This document shows, piece by piece, positions 38,688 to 48,219 of a stretch of 64,000 bases of DNA. The number at the start of each line of letters is the position of its first letter. Position 1 is the first letter of the stretch. This DNA comes from Undibacterium sp. 5I1 (GTDB taxonomy: Bacteria; Pseudomonadota; Gammaproteobacteria; Burkholderiales; Burkholderiaceae_D). The stretch lies in assembly GCF_034314085.1 (NCBI RefSeq), contig NZ_JAVIWI010000001.1, forward strand, positions 2,170,001 to 2,234,000. The letters are read 5' to 3'. The position numbers were made by a program, and so were the translations under genes. The notes beneath the pieces were generated by a model that was given only the letters and a program-made list of their open reading frames with translations, was not told the origin of the DNA and did not search any database.

Positions 38688-39491
38688 ATGTTAACTTCAT
38701 TCTTTGATCAAGGTATGCACAGGCTCAACGACATCGTCAGACCTGGCATGCTATGCGCGTTTGATTTTGATGGCACCTTAGCGCCTATCGTGACGCAACC
38801 AGACAAGGCCAGTTTGCCGGCTCCTGTATTGCGGCGGCTAACCATCCTATCGGAGTACGCACCGATTGCGATTATCACGGGCCGCTCGATTGCGGATATT
38901 TGTACCCGGCTCGCATTTGTGCCGGACTATGTGATCGGCAATCATGGGATAGAAGGACTGCCCGGTGAGACGATAGATGCTGAACATTACAAAGCACTTT
39001 GCAATGAGTGGGAAGCCCGATTAAACGTGGCATTGCAAACGCATTCCAGCATAGACCCGGGGATCTGGATAGAAAATAAAACCTACTCGCTCTCAGTACA
39101 TTATCGACTTGCCACGAATCGCACACTGGCCGAAAAACACTTGCTCGCTTTATTTGCACGCGTCACTCCAGAAGCAGATATCGGCACCGGAAAATGTGTC
39201 TTTAATCTCTTGCCACCAGGCGCACCGAACAAAGGTATCGCCTTGCAGCGCTTGTGTGAATCCTGCCAGGCACCTACCGCAATTTATGTCGGTGACGATA
39301 TCACTGATGAAGATGTTTTTAACATGCACAGAAAAGACTGGCTAAGCTTGCGGATAGAGCGTTCGGACGACACTGCCGCAGAATTTTATCTGAATCACCG
39401 TCTGGATATTGTCAGATTACTGGACGAATTAATCGCCCGTTTAGCAACGATGCCGAAGTGGAAAAATGTAACCAGCGCCATGAGCGGCTGA
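38688..39491 (+). CDS. otsB: Trehalose-6-phosphate phosphatase
   Basis: HAD-superfamily phosphatase, 267 residues. Motif I CAFDFDGTLAPIV, motif II in IAIITGRSI, the cap domain with NHGIEG, and motif IV YVGDDITDEDVF. It sits eight bases after otsA, with GGGAATA before ATG, so the two are co-translated to make trehalose. Confidence 0.95.
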   Translation: MLTSFFDQGMHRLNDIVRPGMLCAFDFDGTLAPIVTQPDKASLPAPVLRRLTILSEYAPIAIITGRSIADICTRLAFVPDYVIGNHGIEGLPGETIDAEHYKALCNEWEARLNVALQTHSSIDPGIWIENKTYSLSVHYRLATNRTLAEKHLLALFARVTPEADIGTGKCVFNLLPPGAPNKGIALQRLCESCQAPTAIYVGDDITDEDVFNMHRKDWLSLRIERSDDTAAEFYLNHRLDIVRLLDELIARLATMPKWKNVTSAMSG

Positions 39492-39582
39492 GTCCGTTGG
39501 TGGAATAAATTGGGACGCAAAGAAAAACATAAACGCAGACACCAATCCGGTCAAAATACTTGACCGATTAATTCACCAATTA

Positions 39583-39667
39583 AATATACTCCCTATTAGT
39601 ATATTTAATTGTCCATATAATTACTGGACAATAGAGCATATTTCACTAAATTAATGGGGAGTATATT
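39583..39667 (+). repeat. 85-bp TATACTCCC element, copy 4
   Basis: Begins AATATACTCCC and ends GGGGAGTATATT, with inner ATTGTCCATATAATTACTGGACAAT-type palindrome at about 39608-39632. Between otsB and the GH15 gene. This is the best-preserved copy. Confidence 0.88.
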
Positions 39668-39837
39668 AAATAAAACCTTTTTATGTACGAATAAGGATGG
39701 GCATTTAAGTAGGTAAACGGCTAACTAATCGGATCAACTTATTTCTCAATTCTCTATCGAGGTTTCAGGAAGACGGAAGAATATTTAAGCAGTAAATGAG
39801 CTTGCCCGATCAACGATTTTTGCAAAGGAATTTCAGC

Positions 39838-41625
39838 ATGTCAACACTCAATCTTGGATTAATAGGCAACTCACGCACCAGCGCATTGATTGACCAAAAA
39901 GCGTCCATCGTCTGGTGGTGTTTTCCGGTATTTGATAGTGACCCTATCTGCTGCGCTCTGCTGCAAAAACAAGATCCTGAAAATGCATCAGGCCTGATCG
40001 ATATCCAATTAGGAGATGCGGTATTGGTCAAACAAGAATATGAAAGAAACTCCGCCATCTTGAGCAGCCTCTTTGCCGATCCAGCCGGAAATAGTTTTGA
40101 AGTAATTGATTTTGCGCCGCGCTTTCGCATGCATGGCCGCCTGTTCTCACCTTCTATGCTGGTCAGAATTATTCGGGTTGTATCTGGTCGTCCACGGATT
40201 GCATTACGTATCAGACCGACTATCAATTATGGTCACGAACGTGCCGAAGTCCGCAGCGGTACCCATCATATTTCCTATCTAGGTGGCGAAGCACCGATGC
40301 GTCTGACAACGGATGCATCAATTTCTGCGATCCTGACCGAGCGCCCCTTCTTCCTGCAAGATAGCCTCACACTCATGATGGGGCCCGACGAAACGGTGAA
40401 CGGATCACCGCATGATGTCGGGCGCTCGTTTTATGAACAGACATTGGATTATTGGCAGAACTGGGTACGCAATCTTGCCATCCCATTTGAATGGCAAGAT
40501 GTCGTTATCCGCGCTGCCATTACCTTAAAACTAAATGCCTTTGACGATACCGGTGCGATCATTGCCGCCGTGACTACCTCAATACCGGAAGCAGCAAATA
40601 GTGGACGTAATTGGGATTACCGTTACTGCTGGCTACGAGATGCCTACTTTGTGATCAATGCCCTAAACCGGTTGGGTGCGACTGCGACGATGGAGCGCTA
40701 TTTAGGCTACATACTCAACATCATTGCCGATACCCGCGACACGCCGATGCAACCAGTGTATGGCATTCGCAGAGAAGCAACGCTGACCGAAAATACCGCA
40801 CCGGCATTGGCTGGCTATCGCGGGATGGGGCCAGTCCGGGTTGGTAATCTTGCGTATAACCAAATTCAAAACGATGTCTTTGGTGCCGCGATTATGGCAA
40901 GTACTCATGCGTTTTTTGATATGCGTCTGGCACGCCCTGCTGACCGGAAAATATTTGATGATCTGGAACGTCTGGGCGATCAGGCGATCCTCAGTTACAA
41001 CACGCCTGACGCCGGTATCTGGGAGCTACGTGGCTCTAAACGTGTACATACATTTTCCAGCATCATGTGCTGGGCTGCATGCGATCGTTTGGCGAGTATT
41101 GCAGGCCAACTCAAGCTAGCTGATCGTGCACATTACTGGTCAAGTAATGCCAGCAAAATGCATCACCATATTTGCGAAGCTGCGTGGAATCCGGCAATGC
41201 AAAGTTTTGTCTCAACCTTCGGCGGCGAACACTTAGATGCCAGCTTATTGCTCATGGCGGAGTTTCAATTCTTACCGGCGACTGACCCACGCTTTATCAG
41301 CACAGTAAATAAGATCGGCACCGTATTACGTCGGGGTGATTTTTTGCTGCGATATGATGAAGAAGACGACTTCGGCAAACCAGAAACAGCTTTCCTGGTT
41401 TGTACTCTGTGGTGGATTTTGGCGCTGGCGCAAATTGGTGAAAAAGTGCAAGCCAGAGAATTATTTGAGAAAGTACTGACACATCGTAATCCGCTTGGTC
41501 TGCTAGCAGAAGATGTCGCGCCAGAAACAGGCGAGCTTTGGGGTAACTTCCCACAAACTTATAGTATGGTTGGCTTGATCCAGTGCGCCTCGCGCTTGAG
41601 TATGCCTTGGGATGAAGCCTATTAA
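39838..41625 (+). CDS. Glycoside hydrolase family 15 protein (glucoamylase/trehalase-like)
   Basis: 595-residue (alpha/alpha)6-barrel glycosidase, cytoplasmic (no signal peptide). N-terminal domain starts STLNLGLIGNSRTSALIDQ; NWDYRYCWLRDAYFVINAL carries the substrate-binding Trp-Arg-Asp, and EEDDFGKPETAFLVCTLWWI and LFEKVLTHRNPLGLLAEDV the second catalytic region with Glu. AAAGGA before ATG 39838 is better than the start at 39796. Its place behind otsAB suggests a trehalase or a malto-oligosaccharide glucosidase in osmolyte turnover. Confidence 0.88.
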   Translation: MSTLNLGLIGNSRTSALIDQKASIVWWCFPVFDSDPICCALLQKQDPENASGLIDIQLGDAVLVKQEYERNSAILSSLFADPAGNSFEVIDFAPRFRMHGRLFSPSMLVRIIRVVSGRPRIALRIRPTINYGHERAEVRSGTHHISYLGGEAPMRLTTDASISAILTERPFFLQDSLTLMMGPDETVNGSPHDVGRSFYEQTLDYWQNWVRNLAIPFEWQDVVIRAAITLKLNAFDDTGAIIAAVTTSIPEAANSGRNWDYRYCWLRDAYFVINALNRLGATATMERYLGYILNIIADTRDTPMQPVYGIRREATLTENTAPALAGYRGMGPVRVGNLAYNQIQNDVFGAAIMASTHAFFDMRLARPADRKIFDDLERLGDQAILSYNTPDAGIWELRGSKRVHTFSSIMCWAACDRLASIAGQLKLADRAHYWSSNASKMHHHICEAAWNPAMQSFVSTFGGEHLDASLLLMAEFQFLPATDPRFISTVNKIGTVLRRGDFLLRYDEEDDFGKPETAFLVCTLWWILALAQIGEKVQARELFEKVLTHRNPLGLLAEDVAPETGELWGNFPQTYSMVGLIQCASRLSMPWDEAY

Positions 41626-41635
41626 AAAATAACAC

Positions 41636-41824
41636 CCATCATGTCATGATGACGAAGGCGACAAACATAGTCCTATGTCGCCGTTTTGTACGCGCGAGTA
41701 ATTGCATTATCAGCTTTGGCCGAACAACAAAAAATCTAATCTATTCGAGAAGATGCGTGAATATACGTGAATATCCGTGAACATACACGAGTCCTCAAAT
41801 TATTAGCATGGGAATCATGCCTAA
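41636..41824. repeat. Intergenic REP-like hairpins and a 10-bp tandem repeat
   Basis: CATCATgtCATGATG and GGCGACA...TGTCGCC (about 41660-41683) form hairpins; the latter is followed by GTTTTGT and could end the GH15 transcript. Three 10-base units CGTGAATATA, CGTGAATATC, CGTGAACATA follow at 41756-41785. Confidence 0.45.
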
Positions 41825-43552
41825 TCATGTATCGTGCAATTCGTAGGCGACTTGATTGTGTCCCCGTCGCTTAGCGGCATTCAAATGCTGATCTGCTTCT
41901 GATAAGGCGACGCTGTCATTATCATGCTCAGTCAAGGCGATTGCGACACCAATACTGACGGTGACTTGCTCAACGACCGGCAATGTAGTTTGATTGACAG
42001 CATTGACAATTTTTTGTGCCATGGCGACTGCGGCAGGCAAATCGACCGCAGGCAATAAAGCGAAAAATCGCTCGCCGCCCAAACGTCCGACGACATCGGT
42101 GGAGCGCACGGCATGTCTGATGATGGCCGAGACCTCAACTAATACTTTATCTCCGGCCTCGTCTCCAAAACGCTCATTGATATTTTTTAAATGATCAATA
42201 TCCATCATCAATACGGCATAAGGCACGCCAGTACGCTGCATACGGGCAAACTCGGAGAATAAGGTTTCATTGATAGACAAACGATTTGCGAGTCCGGTCA
42301 GCAAATCGCGCCGCGCCATATGGTGCAAAGCCTGATTGGCGGCAGCCAGCTCTGTAGTGCGCTCAGTGACTTTGCGTTCAAGTGACAAATTTGCCTCTAG
42401 TAAGGCTCTCTTGCGATACAAAAGCTGATCCGTCATACCGCTTAATGCATCAACTAGATCGCGGAGTTCGTTGGAACCCGCATTCGATTCTAATACGGCG
42501 TTTTCATCACCGCGCTCGATTTGTCTAGCAGTGCTTGCCAGCCGCTCCAACGGACTGCTGACTTTGGAAGCGACCCAATAAATACTACTGATAAAAAGAA
42601 TCGCTGCGACGATCCCAAATAATAATAAAGTACGTCGTAATTCAGTCACTGGCGCTAGCGCTATCTCTGCCGGTTGCCTGACTACAATGCGCCAGTTGAG
42701 CGGACGTGTCGCAATCACCTCTGTGACGAGGATGGAGCTACTCAGATACGCTGTGTTACCACCCCAGTTATCCAGCACAAAATCTTTTCCAGATAACACC
42801 GGTGGTGGGATTTTTTGCGCATGCAATTCCGGTAGGTCTGGATAAATGATTTCATGATCTGCGTTCACGATAAAAATTTCCTGTTTATTCATGCGGGCAT
42901 TTTTCGGTTCCAAGACACGAATTACATCACCCGCCCAACGCCAATGGGCATGCGCAGCTAGTACCCCACGCAGTACACCGTTATCATCGAATACGGGCGC
43001 TGCAAAATCGATAAACCGCACTGGCCCTTGACCCTCGCTCTGCGGTAAAAGCTTGGCCAATAATTTTGCCTCATGCAGATCGCCGACATAAGCCCCTTCT
43101 TTGCCACGCTTAAACCAAGGGCGTTCTGCGACGCTGTTACCTTCTAGCAAACCGGCAGCGGCAGATTGGACTATGCCAACAGTGTCTGCGACACCAAGCC
43201 AGCTGTAGTAAGGGTAAGAACGCCGCAAGCGATTGACGGCATCTTTTGTATCGCTGCTAGACAATGGCAATCGACGGAAGACGGGACTACCTGCCATTAA
43301 CTCAATCTCTCTTTGCCGCTCTTGCAGATTGGCAGTCAGCACTGCAGATACCGCAACTGCCAGATCCCTGACTGCATTCCCACGTTCGATAATCAATCGC
43401 TCAGAAAACACGTGATTCACATGGTAATAAACAGGGACGCCGATCAGCAACGCTAGTCCACCAAATAAACCGACCAGGCGACTTTTAAAACTATTGGGTA
43501 AGAGATTCATGAGAGCTGCCATCAAGTTTTTCAAGAGTTGCATATGTATCAT
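41825..43552 (-). CDS. GGDEF-domain membrane sensor with altered active site (GGERF)
   Basis: 575 residues: membrane span about 24-44, extracytoplasmic double-Cache-like sensor about 45-305, second span about 310-330, HAMP about 332-385, coiled coil, GGDEF domain from about 415. The diguanylate cyclase motif reads GGERF (492-496) instead of GG(D/E)EF, while the inhibitory I-site RSTD (483-486) is intact. It may therefore bind c-di-GMP rather than make it, or be a weak cyclase. ATG 43552 or 43543 may be the start. Monocistronic, with a 12-bp tandem repeat upstream. Confidence 0.85.
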   Translation of the reverse strand: MIHMQLLKNLMAALMNLLPNSFKSRLVGLFGGLALLIGVPVYYHVNHVFSERLIIERGNAVRDLAVAVSAVLTANLQERQREIELMAGSPVFRRLPLSSSDTKDAVNRLRRSYPYYSWLGVADTVGIVQSAAAGLLEGNSVAERPWFKRGKEGAYVGDLHEAKLLAKLLPQSEGQGPVRFIDFAAPVFDDNGVLRGVLAAHAHWRWAGDVIRVLEPKNARMNKQEIFIVNADHEIIYPDLPELHAQKIPPPVLSGKDFVLDNWGGNTAYLSSSILVTEVIATRPLNWRIVVRQPAEIALAPVTELRRTLLLFGIVAAILFISSIYWVASKVSSPLERLASTARQIERGDENAVLESNAGSNELRDLVDALSGMTDQLLYRKRALLEANLSLERKVTERTTELAAANQALHHMARRDLLTGLANRLSINETLFSEFARMQRTGVPYAVLMMDIDHLKNINERFGDEAGDKVLVEVSAIIRHAVRSTDVVGRLGGERFFALLPAVDLPAAVAMAQKIVNAVNQTTLPVVEQVTVSIGVAIALTEHDNDSVALSEADQHLNAAKRRGHNQVAYELHDT

Positions 43553-43603
43553 CAGTCAGACCAAAGCACCGCTGTCGACACTGCAAAAAATCAGTGCTGA
43601 TGT

Positions 43604-43651
43604 AAGCTTGAATATAAGCTTGAATATAAGCTTGAATATAAGCTTGAATGC
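43604..43651. repeat. 12-bp tandem repeat, four units
   Basis: AAGCTTGAATAT is repeated three times exactly, then AAGCTTGAATGC; two further 12-base units AGGTGCaaatgc/AGGTGCgagaca follow. It lies 50-100 bases before the GGDEF gene start, in its probable leader or promoter. Confidence 0.85.
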
Positions 43652-43977
43652 AGGTGCAAATGCAGGTGCGAGACATAGAATCAAGCCTGATGAAAATCAC
43701 GGCATGCAGAAAAATTGATGTAATTATTGTACGCCGTCTCCTCCACTTTGGTTAAATAGGCAAGACAATAATGCAAATAAATGTTAAGCACGTTTTTGCC
43801 TTAGCCGCGTTACATCAAATGCGATGAAATAATTTCGTCTAAACATCGTGTAGTGCAGAATTAAACCTATTCATTTCATCCATAGAAAAAATAAAATCAG
43901 CGCACTCCTATGAGATTATGGCGGTCACTTTATTTAAGGCAACTCGCTGCAGAGCGCGTTGTTAGCCCACTCTACGT

Positions 43978-44847
43978 ATGATCAATTCATCTTCACGACT
44001 CCGCTTCCTCCCCGCCATCTTTATTTTTATCTGGGCCTCTGGCTACGTCGTTGCTAAATACGGCCTGCCTTATGCCGAGCCGCTAACTTTCTTATGCTTG
44101 CGGTACTTGGGTGTCATCCTGTTTATGGGAGTACTGGCAGTGACCATGCGGGCGCCCTGGCCTGCACGATCCGCCTGGCCACATATTGCGGTGGCAGGTG
44201 TGCTGATGCAAGCTGGGTATCTGGGTGGCGTCTGGTGCGCAGTCAAGCTTGGCATGCCAGCCGGGCTGGCAGCCTTGATCGTTAACACTCAGCCCATATT
44301 GACCGCCGTATTGGGGCCAGCAATTGGAGAAAAAACGCAAGGCAGACAATGGATCGGTCTAGGTTTCGGGATCATCGGTGTCGGTCTGGTCGTAGCGAAC
44401 AAAATCTCTGTCGTACATTTATCGGCAGCCAGCATTGCGTTGGCAGTCATGGCACTGTTATCGATGACCATCGGCACCTTGTATCAAAAGAAAACCTGCC
44501 CTTCCTTTGATGTACGCACAGGCCAGGTAATCCAGTTTTTGGCATCGCTGATCTTAACGCTGCCATTTGCATTGATGCTGGAAACCCAGACAATACTCTG
44601 GACACCAGAATTTTTCGGCGCAATGGCATGGTCTATTTTTGTCTTATCTGGCGTCGGTATATCGGTACTGTTTATCCTGATACGCAACGGAGAGGCGACC
44701 AAAGTCACCAGTTATATGTATCTGGTTCCTGCAGTCACTGCGGTCATGGCGTGGCTCATGTTTGGCGAGCGCTTTACCGTCACCGCCGCTGTGGGCATGG
44801 CAATCGCGTTGCTGGGCGTGGCTTTGGTGGTTAAACCCGGGCGTTGA
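43978..44847 (+). CDS. EamA/DMT-family transporter
   Basis: 289-residue inner-membrane protein with ten hydrophobic segments in two EamA repeats. LPAIFIFIWASGYVVAKYGLPYAEPLTFLCLRY is the first-repeat start; YMYLVPAVTAVMAWLMFGERFTV belongs to the second. Substrate (amino acid or metabolite efflux) is not predictable. Alone, with an 85-bp element 40 bases downstream. Confidence 0.88.
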   Translation: MINSSSRLRFLPAIFIFIWASGYVVAKYGLPYAEPLTFLCLRYLGVILFMGVLAVTMRAPWPARSAWPHIAVAGVLMQAGYLGGVWCAVKLGMPAGLAALIVNTQPILTAVLGPAIGEKTQGRQWIGLGFGIIGVGLVVANKISVVHLSAASIALAVMALLSMTIGTLYQKKTCPSFDVRTGQVIQFLASLILTLPFALMLETQTILWTPEFFGAMAWSIFVLSGVGISVLFILIRNGEATKVTSYMYLVPAVTAVMAWLMFGERFTVTAAVGMAIALLGVALVVKPGR

Positions 44848-45391
44848 CTAAAGACAAAGAACACCACATAAGACACATAGAATTAATATACTCCCACTAC
44901 GTATATTTTAAGTGTCCAGAAGAATACTGGACAATACGTCATTTTTAAAATAAAAAATGGGGAGTATATTCAACTTAAGAAATTACACAGATAACAGAAC
45001 AAAACTCTGCGCAAGCAACTTCAGCATCAAATTCAGATCAAGCCAGATCAAGCCAGATCAAGCGCACCCATCAAATAACCACCATACCAGTTCGCCAATC
45101 TGGCGATTCTGCGTCATTAACACCACAAATTACGTGACTCGAAAATGGGGAGTTAATCGTCATTGAGAACTTTTTGTGATTGATTAAAAGAATTTATCTG
45201 ATTTTTTTAAATCAAGCACACCAGTGGAATTAAAGTGGCATTATTTAAACAAAACCAGTTGACCTGAGATTTCTCGCCTTGTATGTTGTCCGCTGAGACA
45301 AATGGATAGCATTCTTCCACTGCCTACGAGCCGAACCGAGCTGCAGCGAGCAGAACAATAATCTAGCCGAAAACCCTGAGAGATCATCAAG
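44848..45391. other. Intergenic region with 85-bp element copy 5 and a 10-bp repeat
   Basis: The region holds the repeat element at 44885-44970 and CAGATCAAGC repeated three times at 45034-45063. No other gene is seen. Confidence 0.5.
44885..44970 (+). repeat. 85-bp TATACTCCC element, copy 5 (86 bp)
   Basis: Begins AATATACTCCC and ends GGGGAGTATATT, with inner GTGTCCA...CTGGACAAT. Between the EamA transporter and the AmpG-like permease. Confidence 0.88.
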
Positions 45392-46672
45392 ATGAGCACT
45401 GAACAGACCACTCACCGACATCCTATGCGCTGGATTCCTACGCTGTATTTTGCGCAAGGCTTGCCATTTTATGCCGTCGCATTGGTCGCGGGCCTGATGT
45501 ACAAAAGTATGGGGATGCCAAACGACCAGATCGCGCGATGGACCGGACTGATCGGCGCTGCCTGGGTCTTCAAATCCTTATGGAGTCCATTTCTGGAATT
45601 GGCCAGTAGTAAAAAATCCGTCGTGGTTATTTTTCAGCTCATCGGTGGCGTAAGCTTGGGTCTGGTCGCACTCTCGCTGCAATTACCCATGTATTTCGCG
45701 GTCAGTATTGCCTTACTCGCGGTGGTGGCGTTTGCCTCCGCGACTCACGATATTGCCTGCGATGGTTTGTATATGGCGAGTCTAAGCAATAAACAGCAGG
45801 CTGCTTATGCAGGATGGCAAGGCGCATTTTTTAACGCCGCTCGATTTTTTTCTTTAGGCGGCTTAGTTTATTTGGCCGGCTATCTCGAAAAGCACATGGA
45901 CCCAGCCCATGCATGGATGATCATCTTTGGGATTCTGAGCGTGATGCTGATCGTGCTTGCGCTCTACAATTTGTGGGCCTTACCGGGGACAAAAAATGCG
46001 CCGATGAAAACCTCACTCAAAGGTGCATTCTGGATTCTGAAAGACGTCATCATTGATTTTTTTCAAAAGCCAGGCATCTGGATCGCTATCATTTTCATCA
46101 TCTTGTTCCGTGCCGGAGAAGGCCAGGTACAAACCATAGGGCCACTATTTTTGCGTGAGGCCAAAGAGCTTGGTGGTTTGGGCTTGACCACCGATGAAGT
46201 CGGTATCGTGTACGGCACAGCGGGAACCATCGCATTTTTAACAGGTAGTGTACTCGGCGGTTATTTCACTTCTTGGCTGGGACTTAAGCGCGCACTACCT
46301 TATCTCATTATTGCGATGAACCTGCCTATTTTGGTATTTGTCTTCTTGAGCAGCAATTTGCCCAGCAACCTCGGCATCATCACTACCGCACTATGTATAG
46401 AAATGTTTGGTTATGGCTTTGGTTTTGTCGGCATTATTTTATTCATCATGCAGGTGGTGGCGGTTGGCAAATACCAGACCGCACATTACGCATTGGGATC
46501 GGGTGTTATGCAGTTGGGTTTCATCATTTTTAAAATGATCAGTGGCGATATCCAGATCGCCTTAGGGTATAAAAATTTCTTTGTCTGGGCGCTGATTTCT
46601 GCCGTGCCGGTCTTGATCTTATCTCGATTTTTAAAATTCGAGGCAGAGCAGAAAGTACCTGTAATAGTATGA
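45392..46672 (+). CDS. AmpG-like MFS permease
   Basis: 426-residue major-facilitator protein with about 12 hydrophobic segments. The N-terminal RWIPTLYFAQGLPFYAVALVAGLMYKSMG and SATHDIACDGLYMASL resemble AmpG, which imports anhydromuropeptides across the inner membrane. Its place beside the amino-sugar locus suggests uptake of GlcNAc-containing compounds, but the substrate is inferred. GAGAGATCATCAAG precedes ATG 45392. Confidence 0.82.
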   Translation: MSTEQTTHRHPMRWIPTLYFAQGLPFYAVALVAGLMYKSMGMPNDQIARWTGLIGAAWVFKSLWSPFLELASSKKSVVVIFQLIGGVSLGLVALSLQLPMYFAVSIALLAVVAFASATHDIACDGLYMASLSNKQQAAYAGWQGAFFNAARFFSLGGLVYLAGYLEKHMDPAHAWMIIFGILSVMLIVLALYNLWALPGTKNAPMKTSLKGAFWILKDVIIDFFQKPGIWIAIIFIILFRAGEGQVQTIGPLFLREAKELGGLGLTTDEVGIVYGTAGTIAFLTGSVLGGYFTSWLGLKRALPYLIIAMNLPILVFVFLSSNLPSNLGIITTALCIEMFGYGFGFVGIILFIMQVVAVGKYQTAHYALGSGVMQLGFIIFKMISGDIQIALGYKNFFVWALISAVPVLILSRFLKFEAEQKVPVIV

Positions 46673-46802
46673 TTATGCTATCGCAGAGTGGGTCTAAAGA
46701 CTAGCAAGCATCAACTAAACTAAAGCGCACTCTAAAAAAACAGAATGCGCTTTTTTTACTTCTGCCTAGCATGCCGCACAAATCACATCAGCTTGGCCAC
46801 GT

Positions 46803-47929
46803 TTAAGCACGACAAGCCTGCCCTGTGGCATCAAACAAATGGCAACGGGATAAAGGCATCACCACATCGATCTGGCTACCTGCCTTTAACGCGGGCAAGA
46901 TCGCGCACAAATCCGCACTCAATTTAATGGAGAGACTTTGCTGATCGTTCTTGGCATTGGCGAGGTGTCCATAAATCACTGAGGCATCACCTAGATGTTC
47001 AACAAAATCGATGGAAATCTGCAATAAAGGCGCTTCCGGTGAGCCACTTATTGTATGCGGTAAAGCTAGTTGCTCTGCACGCATGCCCAACGTAACAAGA
47101 TCACCGATAGCGACTTGTGATGTAATCACAGGCAAGGTCAAGCTAGTTCCATCTTTTAAGCTTAACTGCGCATCCTTGCCATTGAGCGCGGTCACTTCCG
47201 CACTCAGAAAATTCATTTTCGGCGCGCCTAAAAATCCTGCAACAAACAGATTGGCGGGACGTTCGTATAACGCTAACGGCGTACCAAGCTGCTCTATTTT
47301 TCCAGCATTGAATACAACAATACGTTGACCCAAGGTCATCGCCTCCACCTGATCATGGGTCACATAAATCATTGTCGTTTTTAAATCCTGATGCAGCCGA
47401 CTCAACTCAATCCGCATCTGCACGCGCAGACTGGCATCAAGATTAGAGAGTGGTTCATCAAATAAAAATAGTTTGGGCTGACGCACAATCGCGCGACCAA
47501 TCGCGACACGCTGGCGTTGACCACCGGACAGATCTTTTGGTTTGCGTTGTAGTAAATGGCTGATCTGTAATATGCCAGCAGCCTGCTGAACGGCATCGTC
47601 AACTTGCTGCTTTTTTGCCCCGCCATTTTCAAGCTGAATGCCATGTTGTCGTAGACTGACATATGCGGATACAAAGCATAGGACTGGAACACCATCGCCA
47701 GACCGCGCTTGGCTGGCGGGATATCATTGGCGCGTTCCCCATCAATGAATAGCTCGCCATCCGTGATGTCTTCTAATCCGGCGATCATGCGTAGCAAAGT
47801 CGATTTACCGCAACCCGAGGGGCCGACAAAAACAATGAATTCACCGTCTTGGATATCGAGATTGATACCTTCGATGACTTTGGTGTCGTTGTAGTGTTTT
47901 GTGATATTGCGTAGTTGGACTTGAGCCAT
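46803..47929 (-). pseudogene. Sugar ABC transporter ATPase (MsmK/UgpC-like), frameshifted
   Basis: Energising subunit of a carbohydrate importer. The first part starts [15 protein letters not shown] at ATG 47929, with Walker [13 protein letters not shown] and Q-loop FQSYALYPH, and leaves homology after LKMAG at the run 47611-47621 (GGGG CAAAAAA on the minus strand). One base back, the second part reads [23 protein letters not shown] and [12 protein letters not shown], then the regulatory C-terminal domain to 46803. One extra base would restore a normal 375-residue protein. No -1 slippery heptamer lies in frame, so a mutation or sequencing error is likelier than recoding. Confidence 0.85.
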
Positions 47930-48002
47930 TTTTGTTCCGGTGTCCTCTCGAACTAACATTTTTACACTTGGTAGTGACATGCCGGGAGTAACCCGGCGGC
48001 CA

Positions 48003-48036
48003 CTTACTTTTCTTTGCTTTGCCAAAGAAAATGTAA
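48003..48036. repeat. Palindromic repeat upstream of the ATPase
   Basis: CTTACTTTTCTTTG pairs with CAAAGAAAATGTAAG. Near-identical stretches, flanked as here by CGGCggcc and AAGAAAGGCGACTGC, are in my experience common in Burkholderiales intergenic DNA. It separates nagZ from the ATPase gene. Confidence 0.55.
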
Positions 48037-48219
48037 GCAAAAGAAAGGCGACTGCAACAGTTACAATTCAACATCCAGAGCCAGTTCAAAAACCTAATAC
48101 GGATGTCCAATACTCATGCGGCTGGTGGCAGCATTTCCTTTGTAACCCCTTATGTTTATTGGGCAAGTAAAAGTAATGATTAGGGTGCGTCATGCACACC
48201 ACTCCTGCTACCAAATTTC

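Noticed and set aside
43604..43651. Possible CRISPR array
   Set aside because: Units are only 12 bases, directly adjoining, with no spacers and no cas genes in the window.
43491..43700. A minus-strand frame with an IQAY repeat
   Set aside because: It is produced by translating the 12-bp tandem repeat, is out of frame with the GGDEF gene it overlaps, and has no ribosome-binding site.
47611..47621. Programmed frameshift in the ABC ATPase
   Set aside because: In the zero frame the run reads GGG CAA AAA AGC, which gives no X XXY YYZ heptamer, so recoding is unlikely.
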